The position numbers were made by a program, and so were the translations under genes. Positions 32,108-40,824 of a stretch of DNA of 64,000 nt are shown one piece after another; the stretch's first letter is position 1, and each line of letters begins with the position of its first letter. This stretch comes from Vondammii sp040505895 (GTDB taxonomy: Bacteria > Pseudomonadota > Gammaproteobacteria > Chromatiales > Chromatiaceae), in NCBI GenBank assembly GCA_040505895.1, contig JBEVXU010000012.1:62001-126000 (forward strand), given 5' to 3'. Under the pieces are notes generated by a model, which was given only the letters and a program-made list of their open reading frames with translations, made no database searches and was not told where the DNA came from.

Positions 32108-32572
32108 TTAACCACCACAACCACCAACAGTCACTTTTACCTCTTTCTTTGCACTGTAGAGCTTGCCGCCCGCCTTGACCACACCAACCACATTCGCGGT
32201 GCCGCCCATTCTGATACGGGTGGAAACAAAGCCCTGCGCATTGTCAGCCAGATTAAAGGTGGCAACCAGAGGAGAGGGGTTTTTCTCAGCAAAGATAGAG
32301 ATAGACTCGATACCGGCGATAGTGGATATCACCTTAACCGGTACTTCATTACCATTCTCAGCAATTTCCGGCACGTCGATCGTGATATCTGCGCTCTCTT
32401 CCACAGCATCGCTACCAAGCAGTGCGTTCAATGCATCAGACATCTTCTTGGCGTGAAAAGCCTTATCCGGCCATGCCGCCAGTACTGCAGTCGGCGTCAG
32501 AAGACCAGCACCCAGGGCTACGCCCAGTGCGCTGACAGCCATCGACCCTTTAAGAAAAATCCTGCGTTTCAT
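32108..32572 (-). CDS. soxY: Sulfur-carrier protein SoxY
   Basis: A 154-residue SoxY. The Tat-type N-terminus is MKRRIFLKGSMAVSALG, cleaved after VLAA. The mature part is the IgG-like carrier domain, and the C-terminus is VGGCGG: the swinging arm whose Cys carries thiosulfate-derived sulfur between SoxAX, SoxB and sulfur-accepting steps. The Cys two residues before the end is exactly where the family needs it. It is followed by soxZ and preceded after 34 bp by the rhodanese gene soxL. Confidence 0.96.
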   Translation of the reverse strand: MKRRIFLKGSMAVSALGVALGAGLLTPTAVLAAWPDKAFHAKKMSDALNALLGSDAVEESADITIDVPEIAENGNEVPVKVISTIAGIESISIFAEKNPSPLVATFNLADNAQGFVSTRIRMGGTANVVGVVKAGGKLYSAKKEVKVTVGGCGG

Positions 32573-32606
32573 AAAAGTACACTCCTAAAAATATTTTTCT
32601 GTTCTG

Positions 32607-33278
32607 CTAAGGCGAAACTGTGGTCAGGCCAACACTGGTCCATGACTGCATACCACCGCGGTACCACTTCAGCTTATAGGTGGGGTAACCCAGCTTAGTC
32701 AACGTCTTGATATTCAAGGATGACTGTGGGCACCAGATGCCATTACAGAACAGCACCAGCGTCTTGGCATTGCGGAAGTCCCACTTGCCCTCACGCAGTT
32801 GCGCACCTAGTTGCCCGGTGAGAATATCATTCAGCGTTTCCGCTTCGGCTTCAACCTCAAAAGTGCCGCCAACATCCACATTGATTTTGCTCCATGGGAT
32901 ATTTACGGAGCCTGGAATAGTACCACGTCCAACCCAATCCGGCGTCCGGGAATCTACTACCATTACTGAGCGATCTCCATTACCCATACGCTTCAGGTAA
33001 CCGAGGACCTCCAGTTCAGCGATTGTATCAACCCCAGGCACCACTTGCATCGGTTGGACACAGAATGGGGGACAGGGACGGGAAGTCCTGGCGTAGGCCT
33101 GGGGTACAGTTGCACTTTTGTTGGTGGCTCGTGAAATAGTAACGGTTTTCCCATTGTGCACAACATCAACAGAGTGCAGTGACGGGGTGATCCTACCGCC
33201 GTTCTCCGCAGTGGCTAGACCCGACAGGGCCAAACCGCCAGCCAGAGAGAGGGAGATCAATACCTTGGCATATCTCAT
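32607..33278 (-). CDS. soxL: Periplasmic rhodanese-domain protein SoxL
   Basis: A 223-residue exported protein: signal peptide (about 1-24, AxA-type end), a linker with PCPPFC (C69, C73), then a rhodanese domain. The active-site loop is C178-NGIWC183; C178 is the sulfur-accepting residue. In Allochromatium vinosum a rhodanese gene of this kind, soxL, follows soxK, as here. It probably moves sulfane sulfur from SoxYZ to acceptors such as sulfur globules; that is a proposal in the literature, not shown here. The fold ends with WYRGGMQSW, a typical rhodanese C-terminus. Confidence 0.88.
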   Translation of the reverse strand: MRYAKVLISLSLAGGLALSGLATAENGGRITPSLHSVDVVHNGKTVTISRATNKSATVPQAYARTSRPCPPFCVQPMQVVPGVDTIAELEVLGYLKRMGNGDRSVMVVDSRTPDWVGRGTIPGSVNIPWSKINVDVGGTFEVEAEAETLNDILTGQLGAQLREGKWDFRNAKTLVLFCNGIWCPQSSLNIKTLTKLGYPTYKLKWYRGGMQSWTSVGLTTVSP

Positions 33279-33307
33279 TATGCTTATACTCCTTATGGAA
33301 TCGGGTT

Positions 33308-33640
33308 TCAGTACTTCGACATCAGGTATGGTGGGATATAGAGCTCGCTCTGCTCAGCTCCCTGCCGATAGGCCATATCGCCTTCATCGGTGGCCCTGGC
33401 CGCCAACTTGATAGCCTTGGCATAATCACCCTTTTTAACAGCTGCCTCCGCCTTTTTTACCAGCTTTCCTGAATCGCGCCACTGAGTCTGCACACTGGCA
33501 GCTTTTTTCAGAGCGGCCTTCGCCACTGTAATCGCATCAGCAGCCTGGGCCGCCGTAGGACCGGCCGCATAGAGCTGGCCCGAGGCTCCGGCAATAAGTG
33601 CCGCCAGGAGCAGCATACTCAATCTATTTCTCTTTCGCAT
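33308..33640 (-). CDS. soxK: SoxAX-binding protein SoxK (SAXB)
   Basis: A 110-residue exported protein: signal peptide (1-27, LYAA end) and an alanine/lysine-rich helical hairpin (AADAITVAKAALKKAA... WRDSGKLVKKAEAAVKKGDYAKAIKLA, described in blocks). This pattern is that of SAXB/SoxK, a small partner that stabilises SoxAX in purple sulfur bacteria and raises its activity. The ATG at 33640 has GGAGTGAGAAG before it; an upstream extension of 18 codons lacks a signal sequence. Placement between soxA and soxL matches the A. vinosum soxXAKL order. Confidence 0.85.
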   Translation of the reverse strand: MRKRNRLSMLLLAALIAGASGQLYAAGPTAAQAADAITVAKAALKKAASVQTQWRDSGKLVKKAEAAVKKGDYAKAIKLAARATDEGDMAYRQGAEQSELYIPPYLMSKY

Positions 33641-33700
33641 CTTCTCACTCCAAAATTCGTTATCGCGGGAGACCGTCCAACGGTCGCCCTGCATATCAAC

Positions 33701-34537
33701 TTATTTCCGGGTGCCCGGACCATTCAGTTCAATACCGTTACTCAGAGAGGTCAGGAAGTACTCTAGGTTACGGTACTCTTCACCCTGAGCTTTCATCGGC
33801 TTGGCACGGATATTCTTATTGCAGCCGGTGAAGCGACGATGCAAAGTACCCACAGTGCCCCACTTGGAGCGGTAAGACGGCCAGTGTGTCGTATGACCAA
33901 TGGAGGGGCTCATCACCTCGGTACGGACACTGTTACCGGCATTCTGTATATGACAGCTGGCGCAGGAGAAGTTGAGCTGGCCACGGCGGGTAAAGAAGAA
34001 ATGCTTACCCTTATTGTAGGCTTCCATCGCCCGGGGATCATCTTGCGGTACTACCACGTTGGTCACCTTGCCGCGTGATTCATAGGCCATGTAAGCCAAG
34101 ACTTTGTTGATAGGCCCCTTCTTGTACTTCATCGGCTTTTCGCCATTGGCCTTTCTGCAGTTATTGACCGCCAGCGCCATGGTCATCACCATACCCTTCT
34201 TTTTATCCCAGCTTGGGTATTTGTGGGCTACTCCCGGACCCTCGGGGAAACAGTCTTTGTAGCCTTTGCCGTTGGCAAATGGTTTCTCCCACATCTCCTG
34301 GCCATCTTCGACAAACGGCTCATAAGGGGGGAACTCCTCAATCGCTTCCCAGTTGGCGCGTGCAATTTTATCAATAGCATAGACGCCATTGGCATACTCT
34401 TGCATTTCAACACCAGTGAAACGTTCCTGGTAGAACTTGGTAAAAGCGGCACGGTCTTCATCGGGTCCGGCCTGAACATTGAGCACGGCGCCGGCGCTCA
34501 TGGCAACGGCGGCCGATATCATCAGCAACTTTTTCAT
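33701..34537 (-). CDS. soxA: Cytochrome SoxA, monoheme type
   Basis: A 278-residue SoxA, which with SoxX oxidatively joins thiosulfate to the SoxY cysteine. A signal peptide (1-23) is followed by two cytochrome domains. Only the second keeps a heme site, CASCH (192-196), with C239 in TGCNKNIRAKP as the cysteine/persulfide ligand of the catalytic heme. The first domain has lost CxxCH; C96 and C127 probably form a disulfide instead. This is the monoheme subtype, as in Starkeya and many Chromatiales, in contrast to the diheme form. The ATG at 34537 has GAGGAG at good distance. Confidence 0.95.
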   Translation of the reverse strand: MKKLLMISAAVAMSAGAVLNVQAGPDEDRAAFTKFYQERFTGVEMQEYANGVYAIDKIARANWEAIEEFPPYEPFVEDGQEMWEKPFANGKGYKDCFPEGPGVAHKYPSWDKKKGMVMTMALAVNNCRKANGEKPMKYKKGPINKVLAYMAYESRGKVTNVVVPQDDPRAMEAYNKGKHFFFTRRGQLNFSCASCHIQNAGNSVRTEVMSPSIGHTTHWPSYRSKWGTVGTLHRRFTGCNKNIRAKPMKAQGEEYRNLEYFLTSLSNGIELNGPGTRK

Positions 34538-34584
34538 CTTCACAATCTCCTCAAAATGGGTCAAAGGTTGTCGCTAATCCGTAC

Positions 34585-34956
34585 TCACAGAGAGTAGACG
34601 TAGTCGGTTACCTTATCGATCTCCGATTCGGTAAGAACCTTGTATTTACCATAGGGAGGCATGGGGGAGTCACGATTGATCGCCGTGGCATCCCAGATCT
34701 GAGCACGTAGTTTGGCTTTATCAGGGTAACGTGCCTTTATGGCGATCAGCGGTGGAGCGACGTTGCCTGGTTGAGGAACACCCACGATCATATGGCAAGT
34801 CATGCAGTTGCCTTTCTTACGGTGGAGTGCAATTTTCTTGCCTTCTTCTACGCTGGAACCGGCGGCGATAGCACTTGATGCTACTGTCACACCACCAATC
34901 AAAACAGCCAGGGCACTGGTTGCAATAACCAGTTGTCTGCCAATTCTTATCATCAT
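34585..34956 (-). CDS. soxX: Cytochrome SoxX
   Basis: A 123-residue monoheme c-type cytochrome: signal peptide (1-32, AIAA end), CMTCH (51-55) and M99 in the SPMPPYGKY loop as the axial ligand. It receives electrons from SoxA and passes them to a small cytochrome c. AAGGAGGAAG precedes two adjacent ATGs (34956 and 34953); either may be used. It is the first gene of the soxXAKLYZB run, so the promoter should lie in 34957-35305. Confidence 0.95.
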   Translation of the reverse strand: MMIRIGRQLVIATSALAVLIGGVTVASSAIAAGSSVEEGKKIALHRKKGNCMTCHMIVGVPQPGNVAPPLIAIKARYPDKAKLRAQIWDATAINRDSPMPPYGKYKVLTESEIDKVTDYVYSL

Positions 34957-35305
34957 CTTCCTCCTTAGGGCGGATGGTGAGAGGGTTGCCTGGAGTGTTC
35001 AGGAACTGCATCCACTCCGTCTACGCCATAGCGGCGAACAACCAGTAAAAACTATTTATTGCCTCTCTGTCTGTTTCCCGGGAATCGACGAATAGGAACT
35101 TATTATCCAACTCTATGCGACACCAAGCACCAGATCTCTGGGCTGGTTAAGATTATGTAAAGAGAACGAGGGAGATAAAATTGCGAGATACGGGAGAGAC
35201 CCTAAGGGTTTTCCACAGCCCACTGAATGGCATGCTGTGGATTACCCCGATATATAAGAATATCAATATGTTATGTAGTTCAAAAAAAGTAGGTTTTTAT
35301 CATTT
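34957..35305. promoter_or_regulatory. 349-bp region upstream of the sox operon
   Basis: Lies between the response regulator gene and soxX, both on the minus strand, and must hold the sox promoter. Two palindromic features stand out: ACCCTAAGGGT (about 35199-35209) and CCACAGC/GCTGTGG (35213-35240). The right half is A+T-rich. Either palindrome could be an operator for the adjacent regulator; there is no direct proof and no clear sigma-70 promoter was chosen. Confidence 0.45.
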
Positions 35306-35917
35306 TCAAAGCTGTTCCAGTGTAAGCATCATGCGCATCAGGTCAGAGAGCGTCGACGCTTCCATCTTCTCCATCACTTTGGCGCGATGTGCTTCAACCG
35401 TAGATTGACTGACATTGAGATCAGCAGCGATTATCTTGTTGCGTTTGCCTGAGACCACAAGTTCCATCACCTCTCTCTCTCGTGGTGTCAACCTGTCCAG
35501 CCTACCCTGGATATCTGCCAACCGCGATGCTTCACCCCGCTGTTCACCATCTTTTTCAAGAGCGCGGTGCACACTGTCAAGCAAGGCCTGATCGTTAAAC
35601 GGCTTTTCTACAAAATCAACGGCCCCCGATTGGACGGCCCGGACCGCCATCGGTACATCACCGTGACCGGTGATAATGATAATGGGGGGGTGCATGGGTT
35701 CTGATTTCAGATAGACCTGTAGGTCGAGTCCACTCATGCCCGGCATACGAACATCCAGTACCAGACAGCCCGGGCGATTATGATCAAACTGGTTTAGATA
35801 GGCTTGAGCTGACTCATAAACCTCCACCTTGAGGCCGACAGACTCCATCAGCAACTGCAAGGCATCCCGCACTTCCAGGTCATCGTCGACAATAAAAACA
35901 GTTGTCTCTTGAGTCAT
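35306..35917 (-). CDS. FixJ/TtrR-family response regulator
   Basis: A 203-residue regulator: receiver domain (1-120) with phosphoacceptor D55 in VLDVRMPG, acidic pocket residues D11-D12, Thr in ITGHGD and Lys in VEKPF; then a LuxR-type helix-turn-helix (LTPREREVMELV, NKIIAADLNVSQSTVEAHRAKVMEKM). It is the partner of the sensor kinase that ends 26 bp upstream. The sox operon starts 350 bp downstream on the same strand. By analogy with TtrSR and ThsSR, it probably activates genes in response to an oxidised sulfur anion. Confidence 0.92.
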   Translation of the reverse strand: MTQETTVFIVDDDLEVRDALQLLMESVGLKVEVYESAQAYLNQFDHNRPGCLVLDVRMPGMSGLDLQVYLKSEPMHPPIIIITGHGDVPMAVRAVQSGAVDFVEKPFNDQALLDSVHRALEKDGEQRGEASRLADIQGRLDRLTPREREVMELVVSGKRNKIIAADLNVSQSTVEAHRAKVMEKMEASTLSDLMRMMLTLEQL

Positions 35918-35943
35918 AATTGTTCTTCTCTTTTGTGCTCTGA

Positions 35944-38085
35944 TTAAGGGATGGCAATCGGTAAATTAAAGTGAAATACCGCACCCTTGTCTGGCTCGTT
36001 ACCAATATATATTCTACCCTTATGCGCCTCAATGATGCCCTGGCTAATGGAGAGTCCCAATCCCATGCCCTTAGTCTTGGTGGTAACAAACGGGTTAAAC
36101 AGCTGATCCACAACCGCCTCGTCGAAGCCGGGACCATTGTCCGCCACTGTCACAGTCACCATATCGGGATGGGGCAAAGTGGTGCTGATGGTAAGCACCG
36201 GCTCTTCAACAGCGGCATCACTCATCGCCTCAATGGCGTTTCTGGCCAGGTTGAGTATCACCTGATCTATCTGTACATGTTGAGCCATTATACTGCCAAT
36301 ATCAGGATTAAGGTCGAGCTGTACTTTTACCCCAGTCCGCCTGATCTCAGGGCGTAACAGCATTATCACTCCATTGATCACCTCGTTGAGATTGATCAGG
36401 CTCAGGTCCGGTTGCTCTTTTCTTACAAACTGACGTAGCTTGGAGATGATCTCCCCCGCCCGCTCAGCTTGTGTGGCAATACGCTCGATCACATCCGCTA
36501 CCCGCTCCCGCTGCTCGGAGCTTCCTTCCAGCATTCGCACGCAAGCATGAGCATTTGTCGCAATGGCGGTCAAGGGCTGGTTGATCTCATGGGCCATCCC
36601 TGATGCCATCTCACCCATGGTATTTAGCCTGGCCACATGCGCAAGATCCAGCTGGTGTTGCTGCTCCACCTCCTCCGCCTGTTTACGCTCACTGATATCA
36701 CGAAACACCACAACACTACCGACAGTCAGCCCCTGGTTATCTCTTATCGGCGTGCTAGAGTACTCCACCGGTATGCTGCGCTCATCCTTACTCCAGAATA
36801 CGTCGTCTTTGACAAAGCGGGAAATACTGTCACGTGATGTGGCATAGACGGGGCATTCCGTGGCAGGGTGATCCGTACCATCTGCACGGGTGTGATGCAG
36901 AATGGCATGCTGATTCTTACCGATCAGCTCATTATCCTTCCAACCAACAATCTCTTCTGCAGCCTTGTTAAAGAAGGTGGCATTACCTTCGAGATCAACC
37001 CCATAGATACCGTCAGCCACCGAGTTAAGAATCAACTCATACTGATGTTCAAGATACTGCTTGGCTTTCTTCAACTGCTGGTTCAGACGCAGGACCCAAG
37101 AGGTCATAAAGGCCATTGAGAGCAGAAACGCGAGTCCAATCAGCACCCAATACCAGTATTTCCGAATTGCGTCCGTCAAAGTAAAACGGCCGAGATACTG
37201 GTAAGGAGGCAGATGCAGTTCGGTGAACAGTTCATGTATCTGCTGGTAGTCGAGAGGGATGGTCCAATCGAAGTAACCACCTGCTTTCGCCGCTGCATGA
37301 GGCTTGGGCATATTCAGCAGCGCCACCACGACCTGCTGCGCCAGGGTATCTGATGTGTGCTGAACCTTACTGAAGGGCCACTCCGGGTAAAGCTGGGTAC
37401 TGTGTGCAAGAAGAAACTCGGCATGAAAACGTGGATTGATGATTTTGAAGTCACTCATATCGATGACCTCGGCCTTCGCCATCCGTTCAAGTATGCCGGT
37501 GCGAACAGTGCCCACATCCACCTTGCCGGATCTGACCGCCATTACTACTTTGTCATGAATGCCTCCAAATGAGAGCCGGGAGAGATCACGATAAGGATCG
37601 AGCCCTTCCGCTTTAAGCTCTCGCCATGCCATTTGGAAACCTCCCAGAGAGGTCTCATCCACAGCCATCAGATGCTTGCCCTGGAGATCTGCAAGAGTAT
37701 TGAGTTCACTCCGATCACTGCGGGTAAAGATCACGCCTCCAAACATCTTTCTTGCAACACCCCCAACCAGATTATTGAGCGTGACGATACGGGAAATCCG
37801 ATAACGCACCTCCAGGTTCACATAGATTCCCGGGTTGACCAGAACAAAGTCCACCTGTCCATATTGAACCGCAGAATCAACCTCATCGAAGTCGAGGGGT
37901 ACAACCTCAAAACGGTGCTTTGGAACGGTATCACTCAGGTAATCGGCAGTGGGAGACCACATTTTGTAGGTGGCTTCATTACCACGGTGACTCAACACAC
38001 CAATGCGGATCACTGAATCTTCAGCCCAAAGCACCCCCGGCAGAAGGAAAAGAAGCAGAAGCGATAAAAGCACTCTAAGTCGCAT
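35944..38085 (-). CDS. TtrS/ThsS-like sensor histidine kinase with periplasmic binding domain
   Basis: A 713-residue membrane sensor: signal peptide (1-21), a PhnD-type periplasmic substrate-binding domain (about 25-290, with FVLVNPG and DVGTVRTG), one membrane helix (about 312-332), a PAS domain (about 350-470) and a kinase with H499 in MAHEINQPLTAI, N box NLARNAIEAM and G boxes DNGPGF and GMGLGL. This order is that of TtrS (tetrathionate) and ThsS (thiosulfate). The place next to soxXAKLYZB supports sensing of thiosulfate or tetrathionate, though the ligand is not provable here. The response regulator gene follows after 26 bp. Confidence 0.9.
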   Translation of the reverse strand: MRLRVLLSLLLLFLLPGVLWAEDSVIRIGVLSHRGNEATYKMWSPTADYLSDTVPKHRFEVVPLDFDEVDSAVQYGQVDFVLVNPGIYVNLEVRYRISRIVTLNNLVGGVARKMFGGVIFTRSDRSELNTLADLQGKHLMAVDETSLGGFQMAWRELKAEGLDPYRDLSRLSFGGIHDKVVMAVRSGKVDVGTVRTGILERMAKAEVIDMSDFKIINPRFHAEFLLAHSTQLYPEWPFSKVQHTSDTLAQQVVVALLNMPKPHAAAKAGGYFDWTIPLDYQQIHELFTELHLPPYQYLGRFTLTDAIRKYWYWVLIGLAFLLSMAFMTSWVLRLNQQLKKAKQYLEHQYELILNSVADGIYGVDLEGNATFFNKAAEEIVGWKDNELIGKNQHAILHHTRADGTDHPATECPVYATSRDSISRFVKDDVFWSKDERSIPVEYSSTPIRDNQGLTVGSVVVFRDISERKQAEEVEQQHQLDLAHVARLNTMGEMASGMAHEINQPLTAIATNAHACVRMLEGSSEQRERVADVIERIATQAERAGEIISKLRQFVRKEQPDLSLINLNEVINGVIMLLRPEIRRTGVKVQLDLNPDIGSIMAQHVQIDQVILNLARNAIEAMSDAAVEEPVLTISTTLPHPDMVTVTVADNGPGFDEAVVDQLFNPFVTTKTKGMGLGLSISQGIIEAHKGRIYIGNEPDKGAVFHFNLPIAIP

Positions 38086-38273
38086 AACAGCCCATCACAG
38101 ATAAAAAAATCAGCCTACGGAATTATTTACAGGCTGACAAGCTGGAAAAAAACATTTTTCAGACCATACTTACCGGGGAACCCATGAACAGACGCGAGCG
38201 TTTGCCTTGCACTCTGTAAAGCCCTGTTCAGAAGTTCCCTAAGCAACATCACCCAGCAAAGGAATCTCTTCTT

Positions 38274-38714
38274 ATGGCGAACTATCAGCACATCCTACTA
38301 GCAATAGATTTTTCTGATGAGAGCGGCACGGTTATCAACAAGGCACTGGAGCTACGACAACAGAATGGGGCAAAGCTAAGCCTGATCCATGTTGTTGAAT
38401 ATAGCGGCACCATGTACACAGGAGAGATCCCCATACCTGAGGATCTCGATCTGGATCAGCGAATGGCTGAACACGCCGAAAGCAAACTAGACAAACTGAT
38501 AGCGGCGCACGGCCTGACAGAGTGTGGACGCTTTGTCGAAATCGGTACACCAAAACGTGAAATCGTACGCATTGCCGAGGCGGAGGATGTCGACCTGATC
38601 ATTATTGGCAGCCATGGTCGGCATGGCCTACAGCTTCTTCTCGGCTCCACCGCCAACGGAGTACTCCACCAGACGGCTTGCGATGTGCTTGCAGTGAGGG
38701 TCGGTCAGGGTTAA
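38274..38714 (+). CDS. Universal stress protein UspA family
   Basis: A 146-residue UspA-type protein. The ATP-binding motif GSHGRHGLQLLLGSTANGVL (G-x2-G-x9-G-S/T) is complete near residue 115, with an N-terminal HILLAIDFSDES strand and the final CDVLAVRVG. Such proteins form dimers and help survival under starvation or stress. It is on the plus strand, alone, diverging from the sensor kinase gene across a 188-bp gap. Confidence 0.93.
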   Translation: MANYQHILLAIDFSDESGTVINKALELRQQNGAKLSLIHVVEYSGTMYTGEIPIPEDLDLDQRMAEHAESKLDKLIAAHGLTECGRFVEIGTPKREIVRIAEAEDVDLIIIGSHGRHGLQLLLGSTANGVLHQTACDVLAVRVGQG

Positions 38715-39029
38715 ACCGCACTCCATCTTACGGGGCCATGTGGAGAGCAGTACCCCAGGTAAGGGCACCACTATCAAGCCTGGACTGACCTGTTTACAAC
38801 ACCTGGCAACCAGCAGTCTCCGATATCCGATTAAGGAAGAAAGCAACCACTGTGGACAAAAACCACCGTGTCCCGGTGGGTAGGAAGTACGTCTTATAAA
38901 GTGACGCAAACGCATTAGAATATTACTATATTAATTATGGGTATTATTTGTTATATTTATCGGCGCATTGACAATGAAATGGCTGGTTTAAGGCTCTGAA
39001 ACGGTTGGAGCCAAGTCTATTGATGGTTT
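38715..39029. other. 315-bp intergenic region, no gene seen
   Basis: Between the UspA gene and the coiled-coil membrane protein gene. The right half (38930-38990) is A+T-rich and probably holds the promoter of the following gene. A small hairpin, CCACCG/CGGTGG, lies near 38866-38881. No RNA gene or family-matching frame was recognised. Confidence 0.5.
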
Positions 39030-39674
39030 ATGACTATGTTTGAAAAAGACCCCCGCACCTTCGCTCCTGATTATAAGAATCTGACGCCAGAGCAGAAGGC
39101 GATGGTAAAGCTTGAGATCACCCTCACACGCTTTTTTAAGGACTTCAACACCAGCGTCGGCCGCTGGGAGCGAATGATCTATCCCGCCATGCTGGTCTTC
39201 GCCTTACTGGGGATCTCAGGATTCTATCTCATCTATCATGTAACCAAAGACATGCGCAGTATGTCCCAAAGTTTTGACCCGGCGATGGAAACCAACATGG
39301 CCAACATGTCGAGACATATCGCCGACCTGTCAAAAAACATCTCTGTCATGACCGGCCAGATCAACCTCCTGGTGGGGAGCATCCAGCATATGGACAAAAA
39401 TATCACCCAGATGAACGGCACCATGAGTAATATCAGCGTCTCATTCGATCAGGTCAACGCAAGCATGGATATGCTCACTGGCGACATCAAGGGGATGCAC
39501 GATGACACCAGCATAATGGCGAAAAATATCACCCACATGGATGACTCTATAACAGTCGTCACCGGCAATATTGTAGAGATGAATCATGCCATACGCTCCA
39601 TTACGGTGAGCACGGGTCGCATGGGCCAAGACATGCATAATATGAACCCAATAAACAGCTTCATGCCCTGGTAG
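39030..39674 (+). CDS. Membrane-anchored heptad-repeat protein, methionine- and asparagine-rich
   Basis: A 214-residue protein with a soluble N-terminus (1-48), one membrane helix (about 50-68) and a long C-terminal stretch (70-200) of heptad repeats rich in Met, Asn, Ser and Asp, of the kind M-x-x-x-I-x-x-M. Recurrent units include ANMSRHI, KNISVM, QHMDKNITQMNG, KGMHDD, KNITHMDD and VEMNHAI. It should form a long coiled coil, probably in the periplasm. The methionine density could offer soft-metal ligands, but that is speculative. No family was recognised. ATG at 39036 is an alternative start. Confidence 0.75.
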   Translation: MTMFEKDPRTFAPDYKNLTPEQKAMVKLEITLTRFFKDFNTSVGRWERMIYPAMLVFALLGISGFYLIYHVTKDMRSMSQSFDPAMETNMANMSRHIADLSKNISVMTGQINLLVGSIQHMDKNITQMNGTMSNISVSFDQVNASMDMLTGDIKGMHDDTSIMAKNITHMDDSITVVTGNIVEMNHAIRSITVSTGRMGQDMHNMNPINSFMPW

Positions 39675-39801
39675 CACGCATCTCCACGACTATTCCGCCC
39701 CCGCGTGCCCCTGTTGATCTAGAGGGACGCTATCAATCCAAAGAAAAGAGCTGGAAACCCTGTTAAGCGTGAATCAGACCTATTGGCCGGACCGCACCCG
39801 G

Positions 39802-40131
39802 CTAAAATAAACCCTGCTGAATCAAAACCATATAGAGTGCTGTACCCGAAAAAATACTGAGTAGATGATTCCCTCTCCACAAATGAAGTACGGCGGTCAG
39901 CAGTAGCGCCGATAACTCGTTGGCTCCGTAGGGGGTACGGGTGAGATCGACTGCCTTTAGACTGTAGAGCAGCAGAATGGTCATAATCACTGGCGGAGTG
40001 TAGCGACCAAGAAATAGCAGCAGAGGATGATCGCCTCTATTTTTCAGCGCGATAAAAGGTAACACCCGGGTGAGGAAGGTCATCAGGGTCATTACTCCTA
40101 TCACTGCCAGCAGATAGCCAACCCCACTCAT
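39802..40131 (-). CDS. azlD: AzlD family branched-chain amino acid transport protein
   Basis: A 109-residue AzlD with about four membrane helices, the small partner of AzlC in export of branched-chain amino acids (AzlCD type). Seen: a TFLTRVLPFIAL motif near residue 18, family-like RYTPPVIMTILLLYSLK, and a hydrophobic C-terminus. Its start overlaps the azlC stop by 4 bp, which implies coupled translation. Substrate is inferred from the family only. Confidence 0.9.
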   Translation of the reverse strand: MSGVGYLLAVIGVMTLMTFLTRVLPFIALKNRGDHPLLLFLGRYTPPVIMTILLLYSLKAVDLTRTPYGANELSALLLTAVLHLWRGNHLLSIFSGTALYMVLIQQGLF

Positions 40132-40805
40132 CCCGCGTCACCCTGGTAGTGCCGACGCATCAGTAATACTGCCGTAGAGAGCGTGATAGCGACCAACAGC
40201 ATCTGCTCTTTGTACAGAAGCAGCGCCGCTACCGCACTTACCACAGCAACAAAAAAAGGAAAGGGGTGACGCAGCTTTTTCCACTGTTCAAGCACCAGCA
40301 CCATAAACAGTGCAGTGAGCGCAAATTCCATTCCTGTACTGTCGAAAGTGACTAGACTTCCCAGCAAGGCACCCATAGCACAACCCACCACCCAGTAGGC
40401 TTGGTTCATCGCTGTCAGCAGGAGATAATAAGACTGCTCGTCCTCCGAATGGGGGAGCTGTGTGCTGGTGATCAAAGAGTAGGTCTCATCTGTAAGACCA
40501 AAAATCAGGTAAAACCGCCGCAGCCCCTGAGAGCGGTAGCGCTGCAGTAGCGACAGACCGAAAAACATATGTCGGGAGTTGAGCAACAGAGTAGAGACCG
40601 CCACCTCCAACAACCCCGCCTGAGCGGAGAGCAACCCCACCGCCATAAACTGTGCCGCACCGGCGTAGACCAAAACCCCCATCAGTGGGGCAAAGTACCA
40701 GGGGTAACCAAGATCCTGGAACAGTACCCCAAAAGCCATGCCCAGCGGGACATAGCCGAACATGACCGGTAGCGACGACTTAAAGGCAGTAGCGGCTACA
40801 GACAC
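40128..40805 (-). CDS. azlC: AzlC family branched-chain amino acid permease
   Basis: A 225-residue membrane protein with six or more helices. It opens with SLPVMFGYVPLGMAFGVLF and has the family segments VYAGAAQFMAVGLL and LLNSRHMFFGLSL. With AzlD it exports branched-chain amino acids or analogues. A GTG at 40803-40805 is taken as start, 19 bp after the purL stop. Position behind purL on the same strand suggests read-through, without a clear metabolic link. Confidence 0.9.
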   Translation of the reverse strand: MSVAATAFKSSLPVMFGYVPLGMAFGVLFQDLGYPWYFAPLMGVLVYAGAAQFMAVGLLSAQAGLLEVAVSTLLLNSRHMFFGLSLLQRYRSQGLRRFYLIFGLTDETYSLITSTQLPHSEDEQSYYLLLTAMNQAYWVVGCAMGALLGSLVTFDSTGMEFALTALFMVLVLEQWKKLRHPFPFFVAVVSAVAALLLYKEQMLLVAITLSTAVLLMRRHYQGDAG

Positions 40806-40824
40806 AGAGGCAAGAGACCTATTG

